Below, piece after piece: positions 42,932 to 50,060 of a stretch of DNA of 50,060 nt (its first letter is position 1; the number at the start of each line of letters is the position of its first letter). Under the pieces are notes generated by a model. The model was not told where the DNA came from. It worked only from the letters and a program-made list of their open reading frames with translations, and searched no databases. The position numbers and the translations under genes are program-made. The stretch is taken from positions 1 through 50,060 of the forward strand of contig NZ_BONY01000068.1 in assembly GCF_016862955.1 (NCBI RefSeq). Reading direction: 5' to 3'. This stretch comes from Rhizocola hellebori (lineage in GTDB: Bacteria; Actinomycetota; Actinomycetes; Mycobacteriales; Micromonosporaceae).

Positions 42932-44134
42932 TCAATTCTTTGGGTCAGCTGTGATGACAAGGCCGGTGGCCCCATCGATGGTGATGGTGGCGGCGTCGGG
43001 AATTCGTGTCGTGGCATTGGGGACACCCAGGACCGCGGGGATGCGCAGCTCGCGGGCAACAATCGCGGCGTGGGAGAGTACCCCACCGGTTTCGGTGACG
43101 ACTCCGGCGGCGATTCGCAGCAAAGGCGTCCAGCTCGGGTCGGTGTAGGGGCACACCAGGATGTCGCCCGGTTTCACATGGGCGAAGTCGTCGGGGCCGC
43201 GGACGATCCGCGCGGTGCCGGTCACGATTCCGTGGCTGCCCGCAGTTCCTTCCAGCGAACCGGATGGCCGGGCCGCGTCCTCTGCCGCCGTCGGCAGCGC
43301 GGCGGTGACCGGACGTGCTTGGAGGAGCCAAACCCGGCCGTCGGCGATCGCCCATTCGATGTCCAGCGCACGGCCGAGCACCTCGGCGGCCTTCAGCCCG
43401 AGCCGGGCCAGCCCGACGGCGACCGGATCGTCGATTGTCGGCCGATTTTGGCTTTCCTGCGGCACTTCCCGGGTGATCAGCTCTGCGCCCCGCCGATCCA
43501 GCCGGGTTCGCTTGGCGGAAATGGTGCGGTGCACCGATCCGTCGGCATTGACCCGGAAGGAGTCCGGGGTGACCGTGCCACCGACGACGCTGGGTCCCAG
43601 ACCCCAGGAGGCCTCGATTTCGGTCGGGCCGCCGGGATTCGGCGCAGTGAACAGGACACCCGAAATCTCCGCATCCACGTGACGCTGAATGAGGACAGCC
43701 ATCTCCGGCATATTGACTGTTTGCCGGTACTCGACGGCCCGCTCCGAATGCAATGAAGCCCAACAGACGCGGATTGCTTCGGCGACCTGATCGAGGCCGT
43801 GCGCCGCGAGCACGGTCTCGTACTGCCCGGCGGCTGAGGCGCTTTCCGTGTCCTCGCCCGCCGCCGACGAACGTACCGCCACGGGCGGGTTTCCTAGCCC
43901 GTCCAACCCGGCGGCGATGGCGGCGAGCAGCCCGGTATCCAGTGGCCGGCTCACTACCGCCTGCCGCAACACGTCCGGTGACGCGAGTTCCAGTCCGCGG
44001 ACGGCTTCCCGGTAGGCGCGGAAAGGGACAACGAAGCCATCCGGCACCGGCAGCCCGGCGCGCATCAGCACACCGAGCGCGCCGGCCTTGGCGCCGCTGG
44101 TTTCCGCTCCGGCGTCCGTGAGGGACACGATCAT
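42932..44134 (-). CDS. short PEP-synthase/rifampin-phosphotransferase-like enzyme
   Basis: A 400-residue two-domain protein: an N-terminal PPDK-type ATP-binding domain (1-285; KAGALGVLMRAGLPVPDGFVV, VAVRSSAAGEDTESASAAGQYET, EASWGLG, EWAIADGRVWLLQARPV) and a C-terminal swivelling phosphohistidine domain (TETGGVLSHAAIVAREL, H355). Full-length PEP synthase and rifampin phosphotransferase have about 800-870 residues; the substrate-binding middle or end domain is absent. Start ATG 44134 follows AGGGG. Function may need a partner protein or a small-molecule acceptor; antibiotic inactivation is only one possibility. It faces two HTH genes across a 59-base promoter region. Confidence 0.82.
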   Translation of the reverse strand: MIVSLTDAGAETSGAKAGALGVLMRAGLPVPDGFVVPFRAYREAVRGLELASPDVLRQAVVSRPLDTGLLAAIAAGLDGLGNPPVAVRSSAAGEDTESASAAGQYETVLAAHGLDQVAEAIRVCWASLHSERAVEYRQTVNMPEMAVLIQRHVDAEISGVLFTAPNPGGPTEIEASWGLGPSVVGGTVTPDSFRVNADGSVHRTISAKRTRLDRRGAELITREVPQESQNRPTIDDPVAVGLARLGLKAAEVLGRALDIEWAIADGRVWLLQARPVTAALPTAAEDAARPSGSLEGTAGSHGIVTGTARIVRGPDDFAHVKPGDILVCPYTDPSWTPLLRIAAGVVTETGGVLSHAAIVARELRIPAVLGVPNATTRIPDAATITIDGATGLVITADPKN

Positions 44135-44158
44135 TCGGAACGCCCCTTCAACATTTTA

Positions 44159-44194
44159 TTGACAACGTTTCGTTGATTCTGCATATTGGTGGCA
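44159..44194 (+). promoter_or_regulatory. near-consensus promoter with embedded operator, leaderless start
   Basis: -35 TTGACA (44159-44164), 17-base spacer, -10 CATATT (44182-44187), then six bases to the ATG at 44194. The spacer carries the inverted repeat CAACG-TTT-CGTTG (44163-44175). This is the clearest promoter in the window. Confidence 0.8.
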
Positions 44195-44577
44195 TGTCGC
44201 GCAAGGACGAAGCCGCACGGGCCGATCAAGCGCAAGCGCGCCGCGAGCGGGAGGCACAGAAACGCCTGCTGCGGCTGGGCGCGGCGCAGCTGGATGCCCG
44301 GCCATGGCGGCCTGCCCCGGTACCCCCATCGGCAATAGACCTCGCCCACTTCGCGCTTTGGCGTTCCACCGCGCTGGCACCCGAAGACATGCTGAGCGCG
44401 TTGATTCTGCTGCCCGCCGCGCGGGCCGAGATCGACGGGCTCGAATCAGGCCTGCTCTTTGCCGCCCGCAGCGCGGGCCTTACCTGGGCTCAGATAGCCG
44501 AGGCGATGGGCTTCAAATCCCCGCAGGCATGCCAGCAGCACTACACCCGGCTGACGGCACGGCAGGGCGCCGAATGA
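44194..44577 (+). CDS. small HTH DNA-binding protein
   Basis: A 127-residue protein: a charged N-terminus (MSRKDEAARADQAQARRERE) and a C-terminal HTH LLFAARSAGLTWAQIAEAMGFKSPQACQQHYTRL. ATG 44194 is set by the promoter, six bases after the -10 (leaderless). It overlaps the next gene (ATGA). Likely binds the palindrome in its own promoter and controls the divergent PEP-type operon. Confidence 0.72.
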   Translation: MSRKDEAARADQAQARREREAQKRLLRLGAAQLDARPWRPAPVPPSAIDLAHFALWRSTALAPEDMLSALILLPAARAEIDGLESGLLFAARSAGLTWAQIAEAMGFKSPQACQQHYTRLTARQGAE

Positions 44578-45203
44578 CGGCGCACGAGTCCACCTCCAGC
44601 CTCCTGGCCCTGCATGCGGTTCGCCTCATAGGTTTCGCCGACGCCGCGGTGATTGCCCAGCGCTTCGGCCTCGATGTCGCCGAAACCAGCGAGTTCCTCG
44701 GCGACGCCGAGGCCTACGGCTGGGCGAGTTACGCCGCCTTCGCCGGTCTGGGCGGCTGGTCCCTGACCGAGCGGGGCAGGGCCGAGAACGAGCGCCAGCT
44801 GGCCGCCGAGCTCGTCGCCTCCGGCGGAACCGATGAGGTCCATGCGACACACCATGACTTCCTGCCGCTGAATGCGCGTCTGCTGCAAGCCTGTACCAGC
44901 TGGCAACTGCGTCCGACCGGCGATAGCCGGCTCGCGCCCAACGACCATTCCGATCCAGCCTGGGACGCCGGCATCCTCAATGAGCTTTTCGCCATCGGCC
45001 ACGCCCTCACGCCGCTGATTCATCGGCTCAGCGGCATCCTCAGCCGTTTTTCTGGGTACGACACCCGCTTCGCCGAAGCGCTGCGCCGCGTCCGCGCGGG
45101 AGACGGTGGCTGGGTCGACGGCACGAGCGTCGATTCCTGCCACCGTGTCTGGTTCGAGCTTCACGAAGATCTAATCGCCACTCTCGGCCTCAGCCGCCAA
45201 TAA
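44574..45203 (+). CDS. winged-helix-like protein coupled to the HTH gene
   Basis: A 209-residue protein. The N-terminal half looks winged-helix (LLALHAVRLIGFADAAVIAQRFGLDVAETSEFLGDAEAYGWASY then WSLTERGRAENERQL); the C-terminal half is helical and His/Trp-containing (HATHHDFLPLNARLLQACTSWQLRPTG), perhaps a ligand-binding part. Translationally coupled to the upstream HTH. Its 3' end overlaps the convergent RibD_C gene by 14 bases. Confidence 0.68.
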   Translation: MTAHESTSSLLALHAVRLIGFADAAVIAQRFGLDVAETSEFLGDAEAYGWASYAAFAGLGGWSLTERGRAENERQLAAELVASGGTDEVHATHHDFLPLNARLLQACTSWQLRPTGDSRLAPNDHSDPAWDAGILNELFAIGHALTPLIHRLSGILSRFSGYDTRFAEALRRVRAGDGGWVDGTSVDSCHRVWFELHEDLIATLGLSRQ

Positions 45204-45729
45204 CGCGATAGTCGACGAGCAGATGACCGGTTGGTGAGGTCTCGCTTCGGATCGATTCGAGCCGTATCGACGGCAAACCGTCGAGGAGCCGCCGTCCACG
45301 GCCGGCGATCCGCGGCGCTATCACGAGCCTGATTTCATCCGCAACACCACCGGCGAGCAGCGCCTGCGCGACCGAGATGCTTGCGTGGACACCGATGTCG
45401 CCTCCGTCCTTCTGCTTGAGATCCCGAGCGAATTCGACGAGCTCGCCGTCGAGCACCTTGGTGTGAGCCCAATCCTGGTCAAGCGGCGTCGATGTGGCGA
45501 CATACTTCGTGACCCCGTTGATAAAGGTGGCGAATGGCTCGATCTGGCTGCTCGGCCAGTAGGGCGCCCACTCGGTGTAGCTGCGGCGACCCAGAATGAC
45601 GGCGTCCTGGGTCGCGATAACGGCCGCCAGGTTGGCATCCATCGCGTCGTCCCAGTCGGTGAAGAAACCATCCGGGGCTTCGGCAACCCCATCGAGGGAT
45701 AACAACTCGTATATGACAATTTTTCGCAT
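45190..45729 (-). CDS. RibD_C / dihydrofolate-reductase-like family protein (second copy type)
   Basis: A 179-residue reductase-family protein: MRKIVIYELLSLDGVAEAPDGFF, VILGRRSYTEWAPYW, KYVATSTPL, GVHASISVAQALLAGGVADEIRLVIAPRIAGRGRRL. ATG 45729 is chosen because GGAGG lies seven bases upstream. The protein is clearly diverged from the one at 9795. Upstream, 45730-46002 holds no supported gene; it should contain promoters for this gene and the beta-helix gene. Confidence 0.88.
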   Translation of the reverse strand: MRKIVIYELLSLDGVAEAPDGFFTDWDDAMDANLAAVIATQDAVILGRRSYTEWAPYWPSSQIEPFATFINGVTKYVATSTPLDQDWAHTKVLDGELVEFARDLKQKDGGDIGVHASISVAQALLAGGVADEIRLVIAPRIAGRGRRLLDGLPSIRLESIRSETSPTGHLLVDYRVIGG

Positions 45730-45976
45730 GCCCATACCTCCAACGGCTAGGTCTCGTTGCCAGTAGAGACCGATCGGGCCACCGAAACTCATCGGTCGCC
45801 ATAAGGAGACTTGGCGTGACGGGATAGGCACTCTGCGCCATGTATTTGCTAATTGCGCAGAGATTGGTAACCCAAAAGTGGGTGAGTGAGTGGCCTGAAC
45901 GGGAAATGGCATAGGGCAAGCCGACTTATCTCGAGCAACTGAGTTGGCATAGCGCTAGATTGACCAACGCAGTCAC

Positions 45977-45982
45977 TACAAT
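45977..45982 (+). promoter_or_regulatory. possible -10 (TACAAT) for the beta-helix protein gene
   Basis: TACAAT lies 20 bases before the ATG, ahead of AAAGGAT. No -35 at proper spacing; TTGACC at 45960 is too close. Confidence 0.3.
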
Positions 45983-46002
45983 CAATCCCAAAGGATCACA
46001 AG

Positions 46003-47094
46003 ATGCGAAATAATCGCAGACGCCGAGCCGCGCTCGCGGCCACGCTCTCAGCTGCAGTGATAGCCGTTGTGGCGACATCCATCTCTGGCACCGCCAGGAC
46101 AAGCAAGGCCGCATCGCTCGACGACCAGCCGGCCATCGCCGCAGCATGCGACGCCCGGCTGGCCGACCAGCGGCCCCTCACCCCGGAACAGCGAACATGG
46201 CTGGACACCTGCCGGTCCGCATTCAACACGCCACCGAGCGCAAGCCCTTCGTCTGGAACCACACCTAGCCCAGTGCCTTCGACAAAACCGAGCCTGTCAG
46301 CAAGCCCTGTCCCGCCACCTGCGGCAGGAGCCTGCCGGGCCTGGCCCGCGTTTCCTGACGGTAGCTGCACCGGATGGCGACATACGGGCGTGACCCTGCG
46401 GTCGTGCCCCACCAAACTGTCCACCGCAGGGGCAACCTACGACTCGTGCCGGTTCACCGGGGCCGTCGTCATTGCCGCGGACAACATCACCATCCGCCGC
46501 TCCCACGTGGAGGGCGGCCACGTCGAAGGCGCATCAGACGCTGACCTGCGCGGACTGCAACTGGTCGACGTTGAAATCTCCGGGCCGGTGGGCGGCAGCG
46601 ATTCCTATGCCGCTGTGGGCAACAGCCGGTACTCCTGCGTGCGCTGCGACATTCACGGCGGGCTGCGTGGTCTGGCGCTGGGCAGCAACGTGACGATCGT
46701 CGACAGCTATGTGCACGACCTGCGGGTCCAACCCGGATCCCACCAGACCGCCGCGTCCACACACGGTGGTGCCCATGTCCGCATCGAACACTCCACGCTG
46801 CGCTGCAACTCGGATCGTTTCGCCTGTTCCAACGGCGTCAGCTTCTACTCCGAGGACGCCCCCGGCATCGATGACGTGCTGATCACCCGCAGCCACCTCA
46901 GCACCGACGCCGGGTTCTGCGTCGGCTTCTACAGCCTGCAGGCCGGTAAGCCCTACGGCATCACCAATGTCCGAATGGTGGACAACGTCCTCGGCGCCAG
47001 CGAATTCGGACCGGTAGCCAACTGGCCCGCGGCGCAGAAGGGCAACACCTGGTCCGGCAACACCACACCCGGCGGCGGGCCCATAAAGCCGTAG
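46003..47094 (+). CDS. secreted right-handed beta-helix protein
   Basis: A 363-residue exported protein. An Arg-rich signal peptide (MRNNRRRRAALAATLSAAVIAVVATSISG), a Pro/Ser/Thr linker (about 75-106), then a repetitive beta-helix domain (ITIRRSHVEGGHVEG, LQLVDVEISGP, VTIVDSYVHDL, VRIEHSTLRC, VLITRSHLS, VRMVDNVLG), as in pectate-lyase-like and surface-polysaccharide enzymes. Several Cys pairs suggest disulfides. No catalytic triad is recognised. AAAGGAT precedes the ATG. Possible polysaccharide-binding or lyase function. Confidence 0.78.
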   Translation: MRNNRRRRAALAATLSAAVIAVVATSISGTARTSKAASLDDQPAIAAACDARLADQRPLTPEQRTWLDTCRSAFNTPPSASPSSGTTPSPVPSTKPSLSASPVPPPAAGACRAWPAFPDGSCTGWRHTGVTLRSCPTKLSTAGATYDSCRFTGAVVIAADNITIRRSHVEGGHVEGASDADLRGLQLVDVEISGPVGGSDSYAAVGNSRYSCVRCDIHGGLRGLALGSNVTIVDSYVHDLRVQPGSHQTAASTHGGAHVRIEHSTLRCNSDRFACSNGVSFYSEDAPGIDDVLITRSHLSTDAGFCVGFYSLQAGKPYGITNVRMVDNVLGASEFGPVANWPAAQKGNTWSGNTTPGGGPIKP

Positions 47095-47111
47095 CGGCTG
47101 GGGCCACTAGG

Positions 47112-47186
47112 CCCTGTGCCACAACGGATAGCCCTGCATGGGCGTCACGGGGAATTCAATTGGGTCAAGTCCGTTGTGGCACAGGG
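47112..47186. repeat. perfect 17-bp inverted repeat with 41-base loop
   Basis: Arms CCCTGTGCCACAACGGA (47112-47128) and its exact reverse complement (47170-47186). The loop has a smaller GCCC-N5-GGGC repeat and GAATTC. It begins 17 bases after the beta-helix stop codon. It could be a terminator-like cruciform or a degraded miniature element; no target-site duplication is evident. Confidence 0.75.
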
Positions 47187-47251
47187 TGTTGCACATCCAT
47201 TTACCTGTGAGGGAATTGGTTCTCGGTCGCCGCAGGCGCATTGTCGATCAC

Positions 47252-47803
47252 ATGACCAGTTTTCCCGTTCTCACCATTGACACCGCGCCCGACGCCGCCA
47301 AGCCCGCGTTGCAGGGCTTAAAGCAGGCATTCGGGGTGGTACCCAACCTGGCCGCGACGATGGCGAGCTCCCCACCGCTGGTGAACTCCTTCGTGGCCGC
47401 GGTCGGCCAGTTCACCTCGGGCTCATTTACCGGCGGCGAACGCCAGGTTCTGCTGCTGTCCAACGCGGTGGCCAACACGTGCCAGTGGGCGGTGGCCTTC
47501 CACTCCACGATGGCCTCGACGGAGGGCGTCGACGAGAAGGATGTCAGCGCGATCCGGCGCGGTGAAACCCCGGACACGCCAAGGCTGGGCGCGTTGTCGA
47601 CGCTGACCCGGACGCTGATCGAGCGCCGCGGCCACCTGCGCGAGGCTGACATCCAGGCCTTCCTGGAGGCGGGCTTCGGCAGCGACCAGCTGCTCGAGGT
47701 GATCACCGGCGTAGCGATCTCCGCGCTGGCCAACTATGCGGGCAACGTAACGCATCCGCCGCTGGAGCCGGCGTTCCAGCCGCAGGCATGGACAGCCGGA
47801 TAA
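47252..47803 (+). CDS. AhpD/carboxymuconolactone-decarboxylase-like protein
   Basis: A 183-residue all-helical protein of the AhpD/CMD family: LKQAFGVVPNLAATMASSPPLVNSFVAAVGQF and the core LLLSNAVANTCQWAVAFHSTMA. The usual CxxC of the peroxidase-type AhpD reads CQWA, so the resolving Cys is missing, while the His is kept. The redox role is therefore doubtful. ATG 47252 fits the family N-terminus. The start of the next gene follows the stop by seven bases. Confidence 0.85.
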   Translation: MTSFPVLTIDTAPDAAKPALQGLKQAFGVVPNLAATMASSPPLVNSFVAAVGQFTSGSFTGGERQVLLLSNAVANTCQWAVAFHSTMASTEGVDEKDVSAIRRGETPDTPRLGALSTLTRTLIERRGHLREADIQAFLEAGFGSDQLLEVITGVAISALANYAGNVTHPPLEPAFQPQAWTAG

Positions 47804-47810
47804 TGAGCTG

Positions 47811-48611
47811 ATGTCCGACGTCGGCGTATTGCTCAAACAATGGCGCCGGTCTCGGCGGCTGAGCCAGCTGGCCCTGTCCGCCGAGGCCGCCGTTTCCTTG
47901 CGCCACCTGTGTTTCATCGAGACCGGGCGGGCCCGGCCGAGCCGGGTCATGGTGCTGCGCCTGGCCGACGCCCTCGACGTGCCGCTGCGCGAACGCAACG
48001 CGCTGCTGCTGGCCGCCGGATTCGCACCCGCATACCAGGAGTCGCCGATGGACGCGCCGGTGCTGACCGCGATCCGCCGCGCGCTGGACGCGATCCTGGC
48101 CCAGCAGGAGCCGTACCCGGCCGTGGTGATGGATCGGGGGTGGAACATCCAGCACACCAACGACGCCGCGACCCGGCTATTCAACCTGCTCAACGCCGGG
48201 CACAAGACCGGGCCGCCAGGCCCACCCAACGTGCTGCGCACCATGCTGCACCCGGACGGGGTAATGCGGTATGTCGCCAACTGGCCCGAGGTGGCCGCGA
48301 CCCTGCTGCGCCGCATCCGTCGAGAGGCCGTCGGGGGCAGCACCGACGAGCGCGCGCAGGCCCTGCTGGCCGAGGTGCTGGCCTACCCGGGGATGCCGCA
48401 GCCGCCCGCCGGCCCGGACGAAGGCCCACAACTGCCGATCATCCCGGTCCAGTTCGAAGGCGACGGTTATTCATTTACCTACTTCTCTACGGTAACCACC
48501 CTCGGCACGGCCCAGGACGTCACCCTGGAGGAGCTGCGCATCGAGCTGTTCCACCCCGCCGACCAGCAGACCCGGCACGCCGCGGAAGCCCTGCGCGACA
48601 CCGCGCCGTGA
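47811..48611 (+). CDS. XRE-family regulator with MmyB-like ligand domain
   Basis: A 266-residue regulator: N-terminal HTH (LLKQWRRSRRLSQLALSAEAAVSLRHLCFIETGRARPSR) and a C-terminal PAS-like MmyB domain (VVMDRGWNIQHTNDAATRLFNLL ... YFSTVTTLGTAQDVTLEELRIELFHPAD). GATAAT at 47800-47805 six bases before the ATG hints at a leaderless second transcript. Adjacent to and probably controlling the AhpD-like gene. Confidence 0.92.
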   Translation: MSDVGVLLKQWRRSRRLSQLALSAEAAVSLRHLCFIETGRARPSRVMVLRLADALDVPLRERNALLLAAGFAPAYQESPMDAPVLTAIRRALDAILAQQEPYPAVVMDRGWNIQHTNDAATRLFNLLNAGHKTGPPGPPNVLRTMLHPDGVMRYVANWPEVAATLLRRIRREAVGGSTDERAQALLAEVLAYPGMPQPPAGPDEGPQLPIIPVQFEGDGYSFTYFSTVTTLGTAQDVTLEELRIELFHPADQQTRHAAEALRDTAP

Positions 48612-48615
48612 GGTG

Positions 48616-48645
48616 TTGCCAAAGACGGGTATCACTGGGTTTAAT
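48616..48645 (+). promoter_or_regulatory. promoter candidate for the lectin-protease gene
   Basis: TTGCCA (48616-48621), 18-base spacer, TTTAAT (48640-48645), 44 bases before the ATG at 48690, which has AAGGA upstream. Confidence 0.45.
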
Positions 48646-48689
48646 CATCTGTACGACGGGCAATCGTTTCACACCACGAAGGATGTGAC

Positions 48690-49841
48690 ATGCGAAAGCC
48701 TGGACGTATTTTGGTGCTCGCGCTCGCGACCGCACTTGCTTCATCCGCTGTTGCCGTGTTGACCGGAGCTGAACCCGCATTCGCTGCGGTGAGCTTCGCG
48801 TCGACGGCGGTGAACCAGAACGGCGGCAACTGTGCGGATCTGCCCAACAGCAGCACTGTCAACGGTACCCAGATAAGGCAATTGACCTGCAACGGCGCGG
48901 GGAACCAAAGCTTCGCGTTCACCCCGGTGAGCGGGACAACGGATCAGTTCACCATCGCCACCGTTGCGGCGGGCAAGTGCGTGGATGTGTTCGGCGCATC
49001 CACCGCCGACAATGCCACGATCATCCAATGGTCCTGCAACAACGGCAACAACCAGAGATTCCGCCTGGTGCCGGTGGCGATCACGGGTGCCGACAAGACA
49101 TTTAATCTGCAGGCCGTGCACTCGTCCAAGTGCGTGGTGCCGTCTGGGGGATCGGCGGCGACGAACATCGGCTTGGTCCAGCTGCCCTGCAATACGACGA
49201 CCTCTCGCGTTTGGCGGCTTCCCAATTACACCAGCGGTGGGAACCCAACCCTGCCGCCGGAGAAGACCGTCCGCGTCTATTGGCTCAAGCCTTCGGACGT
49301 GGCTTTCGACCAGCGCTGGCCCGACGGCATAGCCAATGTGATGCGGGAGGCCCAGCGGTATTACCGTCAGGAACTCGGCAAGACGTTCACCCTGAACAAT
49401 CCGGTGGTCGAGGTCGTCAACGGCGACCAGGTGAAGTCCTGGTACGAGAACACCCCCAACGGCGCCGATCGCTATTGGTGGTCGGTGTTCAATATGCAGG
49501 CCGAACTGCGGCGCAAACTCGCCCTGAACGCACCCGATCGAAGGTGGATCAATGTCGGCGAGATCAGTGCTGAGGGCCCGGGTGCGGGCGGTGGCGGTGG
49601 CGGCGGCTGGGTAATCCTGTGCCAGCACGACGCGGATGGTGCGGCGGGGGTCAACGGCCCTATGAACCGCTGGTACGGCGGGATGGTGCACGAGCTCGGC
49701 CATGCGTTCGGCCTGCCCGACTCCACCTCGACCGACGGAACCCCGATGTCGGCCTCGTTCTACAGCTACCCGAATACCCACTTCAGCCAGGCACAGAAGA
49801 CCGCGATCCTCAACGGTCCCTACGGCACCTTCCTCTCGTAG
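48690..49841 (+). CDS. secreted ricin-lectin/metzincin-type protease
   Basis: A 383-residue exported protein. Signal peptide ends near AFA (about residue 32). Residues 35-175 form a ricin-type beta-trefoil lectin (GKCVDVFGASTADNATIIQWSCNNGNNQRF, SKCVVPSGGSAATNIGLVQLPC). The C-terminal part (about 190-383) contains a zinc site HELGHAFGLPD (H334, E335, H338, D344), an HExxHxxGxxD metzincin signature, with GTPMSAS as a probable Met-turn. A Gly-rich run (GGGGGGGWVILC) precedes it. The lectin probably targets the enzyme to glycans or a wall polymer. Followed at 49971 by a terminator. Confidence 0.85.
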   Translation: MRKPGRILVLALATALASSAVAVLTGAEPAFAAVSFASTAVNQNGGNCADLPNSSTVNGTQIRQLTCNGAGNQSFAFTPVSGTTDQFTIATVAAGKCVDVFGASTADNATIIQWSCNNGNNQRFRLVPVAITGADKTFNLQAVHSSKCVVPSGGSAATNIGLVQLPCNTTTSRVWRLPNYTSGGNPTLPPEKTVRVYWLKPSDVAFDQRWPDGIANVMREAQRYYRQELGKTFTLNNPVVEVVNGDQVKSWYENTPNGADRYWWSVFNMQAELRRKLALNAPDRRWINVGEISAEGPGAGGGGGGGWVILCQHDADGAAGVNGPMNRWYGGMVHELGHAFGLPDSTSTDGTPMSASFYSYPNTHFSQAQKTAILNGPYGTFLS

Positions 49842-49970
49842 GTTGGCTTGGGAAGCGGCGACGGTGTTCACTGTGCCGGAAGGGGATGAGGCCTGGATGG
49901 ACTGGCCCAGCGGCACATCCGAGCGCGCAGATGGATTGGGTTTGTGTCACCACTTAGCTGTTACGGCGAT

Positions 49971-50002
49971 CGATGGGTAGCGCCGCCTGGCGCTACCCAT
50001 CG
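49971..50002. terminator. 14-bp-stem terminator between convergent genes
   Basis: CGATGGGTAGCGCC (49971-49984) pairs perfectly with GGCGCTACCCATCG (49989-50002) around GCCT. No T-run follows on either side, but the position between converging genes supports termination. The 129 bases before it (49842-49970) hold no supported gene. Confidence 0.75.
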
Positions 50003-50011
50003 CGCAGCTGG

Positions 50012-50060
50012 TTAGGCGGAGGTAACTGCGAATCCGTCGAGGACCGCGTAGGTGCCGGTT
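50012..50060 (-). CDS. C-terminal tail of an unidentified minus-strand gene
   Basis: An open minus-strand frame enters at the window edge and ends ...TGTYAVLDGFAVTSA, stop TAA at 50014-50012, ten bases before the terminator stem. The tail looks like a beta-rich secreted domain end. Too short to name. Confidence 0.4.
   Translation of the reverse strand, partial: TGTYAVLDGFAVTSA

Noticed and set aside
1-50060. tRNA, rRNA, CRISPR arrays, transposases, phage integrases or att sites
   Set aside because: None could be recognised on either strand; gaps are short and explained by promoters, terminators or small repeats.

Overview
The window comes from a high-GC Gram-positive actinobacterium. The support is uniformly GC-rich coding sequence, Hanks-type Ser/Thr kinases with FHA partners, WXG100-type secretion proteins, frequent ATGA/GTGA stop-start overlaps, likely leaderless genes and families such as DUF3556. 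A Pseudonocardiales- or Micromonosporales-like source is plausible, but the sequence alone does not settle the family. I see no rRNA, tRNA, CRISPR array, transposase or integrase. 46 protein genes are called, two of them cut by the window edges.

Left part (1-10.9 kb). A partial Ser/Thr kinase (minus strand) diverges from a two-gene set: a small type VII secretion (T7SS) partner-like protein and a WXG-headed zinc-metalloprotease, which looks like a T7SS effector. Next comes a minus-strand pair of a small membrane protein and a membrane-anchored multicopper oxidase, divergent from a NarL-type two-component system. A secreted GH43-like glycosidase with a discoidin domain ends at a strong terminator. 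An ArsR / AHSA1 (SRPBCC) / RibD_C gene set follows, with a clear palindromic operator, and then a four-helix membrane protein.

Centre (11.2-31.8 kb). This is the most unusual region. Eight tightly packed genes (seven ATGA/GTGA junctions or, in one case, a 38-bp gap) encode a zinc-knuckle/FHA protein, a membrane Ser/Thr kinase with altered motifs, a second FHA protein, a 2005-residue membrane-anchored protein (propeller-like region, about 11 Ig/cadherin-like and 5 FN3 repeats), a MoxR ATPase, a DUF58 protein, a transglutaminase-like membrane protein that has lost its catalytic Cys and His, and a 1437-residue EccC/EssC-type ATPase with fused ubiquitin-like and FHA domains. WXG100, WXG-like/hydrophobic and possible chaperone genes follow. 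Read together this is a non-canonical, phospho-regulated T7SS lacking EccB, EccD, EccE and mycosin in the window, apparently coupled to an unusual cell-surface apparatus.

Right part (31.8-50 kb). This holds ordinary chromosomal and accessory genes: a TIGR00027-type methyltransferase; a lipoprotein plus a membrane partner; a DUF3556 / phytoene-desaturase-like oxidoreductase / P-loop kinase operon; an AraC regulator; an XRE-ImmA pair followed by an AlkD-like repair protein; a small secreted protein; a Nudix hydrolase; a histidine phosphatase; a shortened PEP-synthase/rifampin-phosphotransferase-like protein facing two HTH genes from a very clear promoter; a second RibD_C protein; a secreted beta-helix protein followed by a perfect 17-bp inverted repeat; an AhpD-like protein; an MmyB-type XRE regulator; and a secreted ricin-lectin/metzincin protease. 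The window ends in the tail of a minus-strand gene behind a 14-bp-stem terminator.
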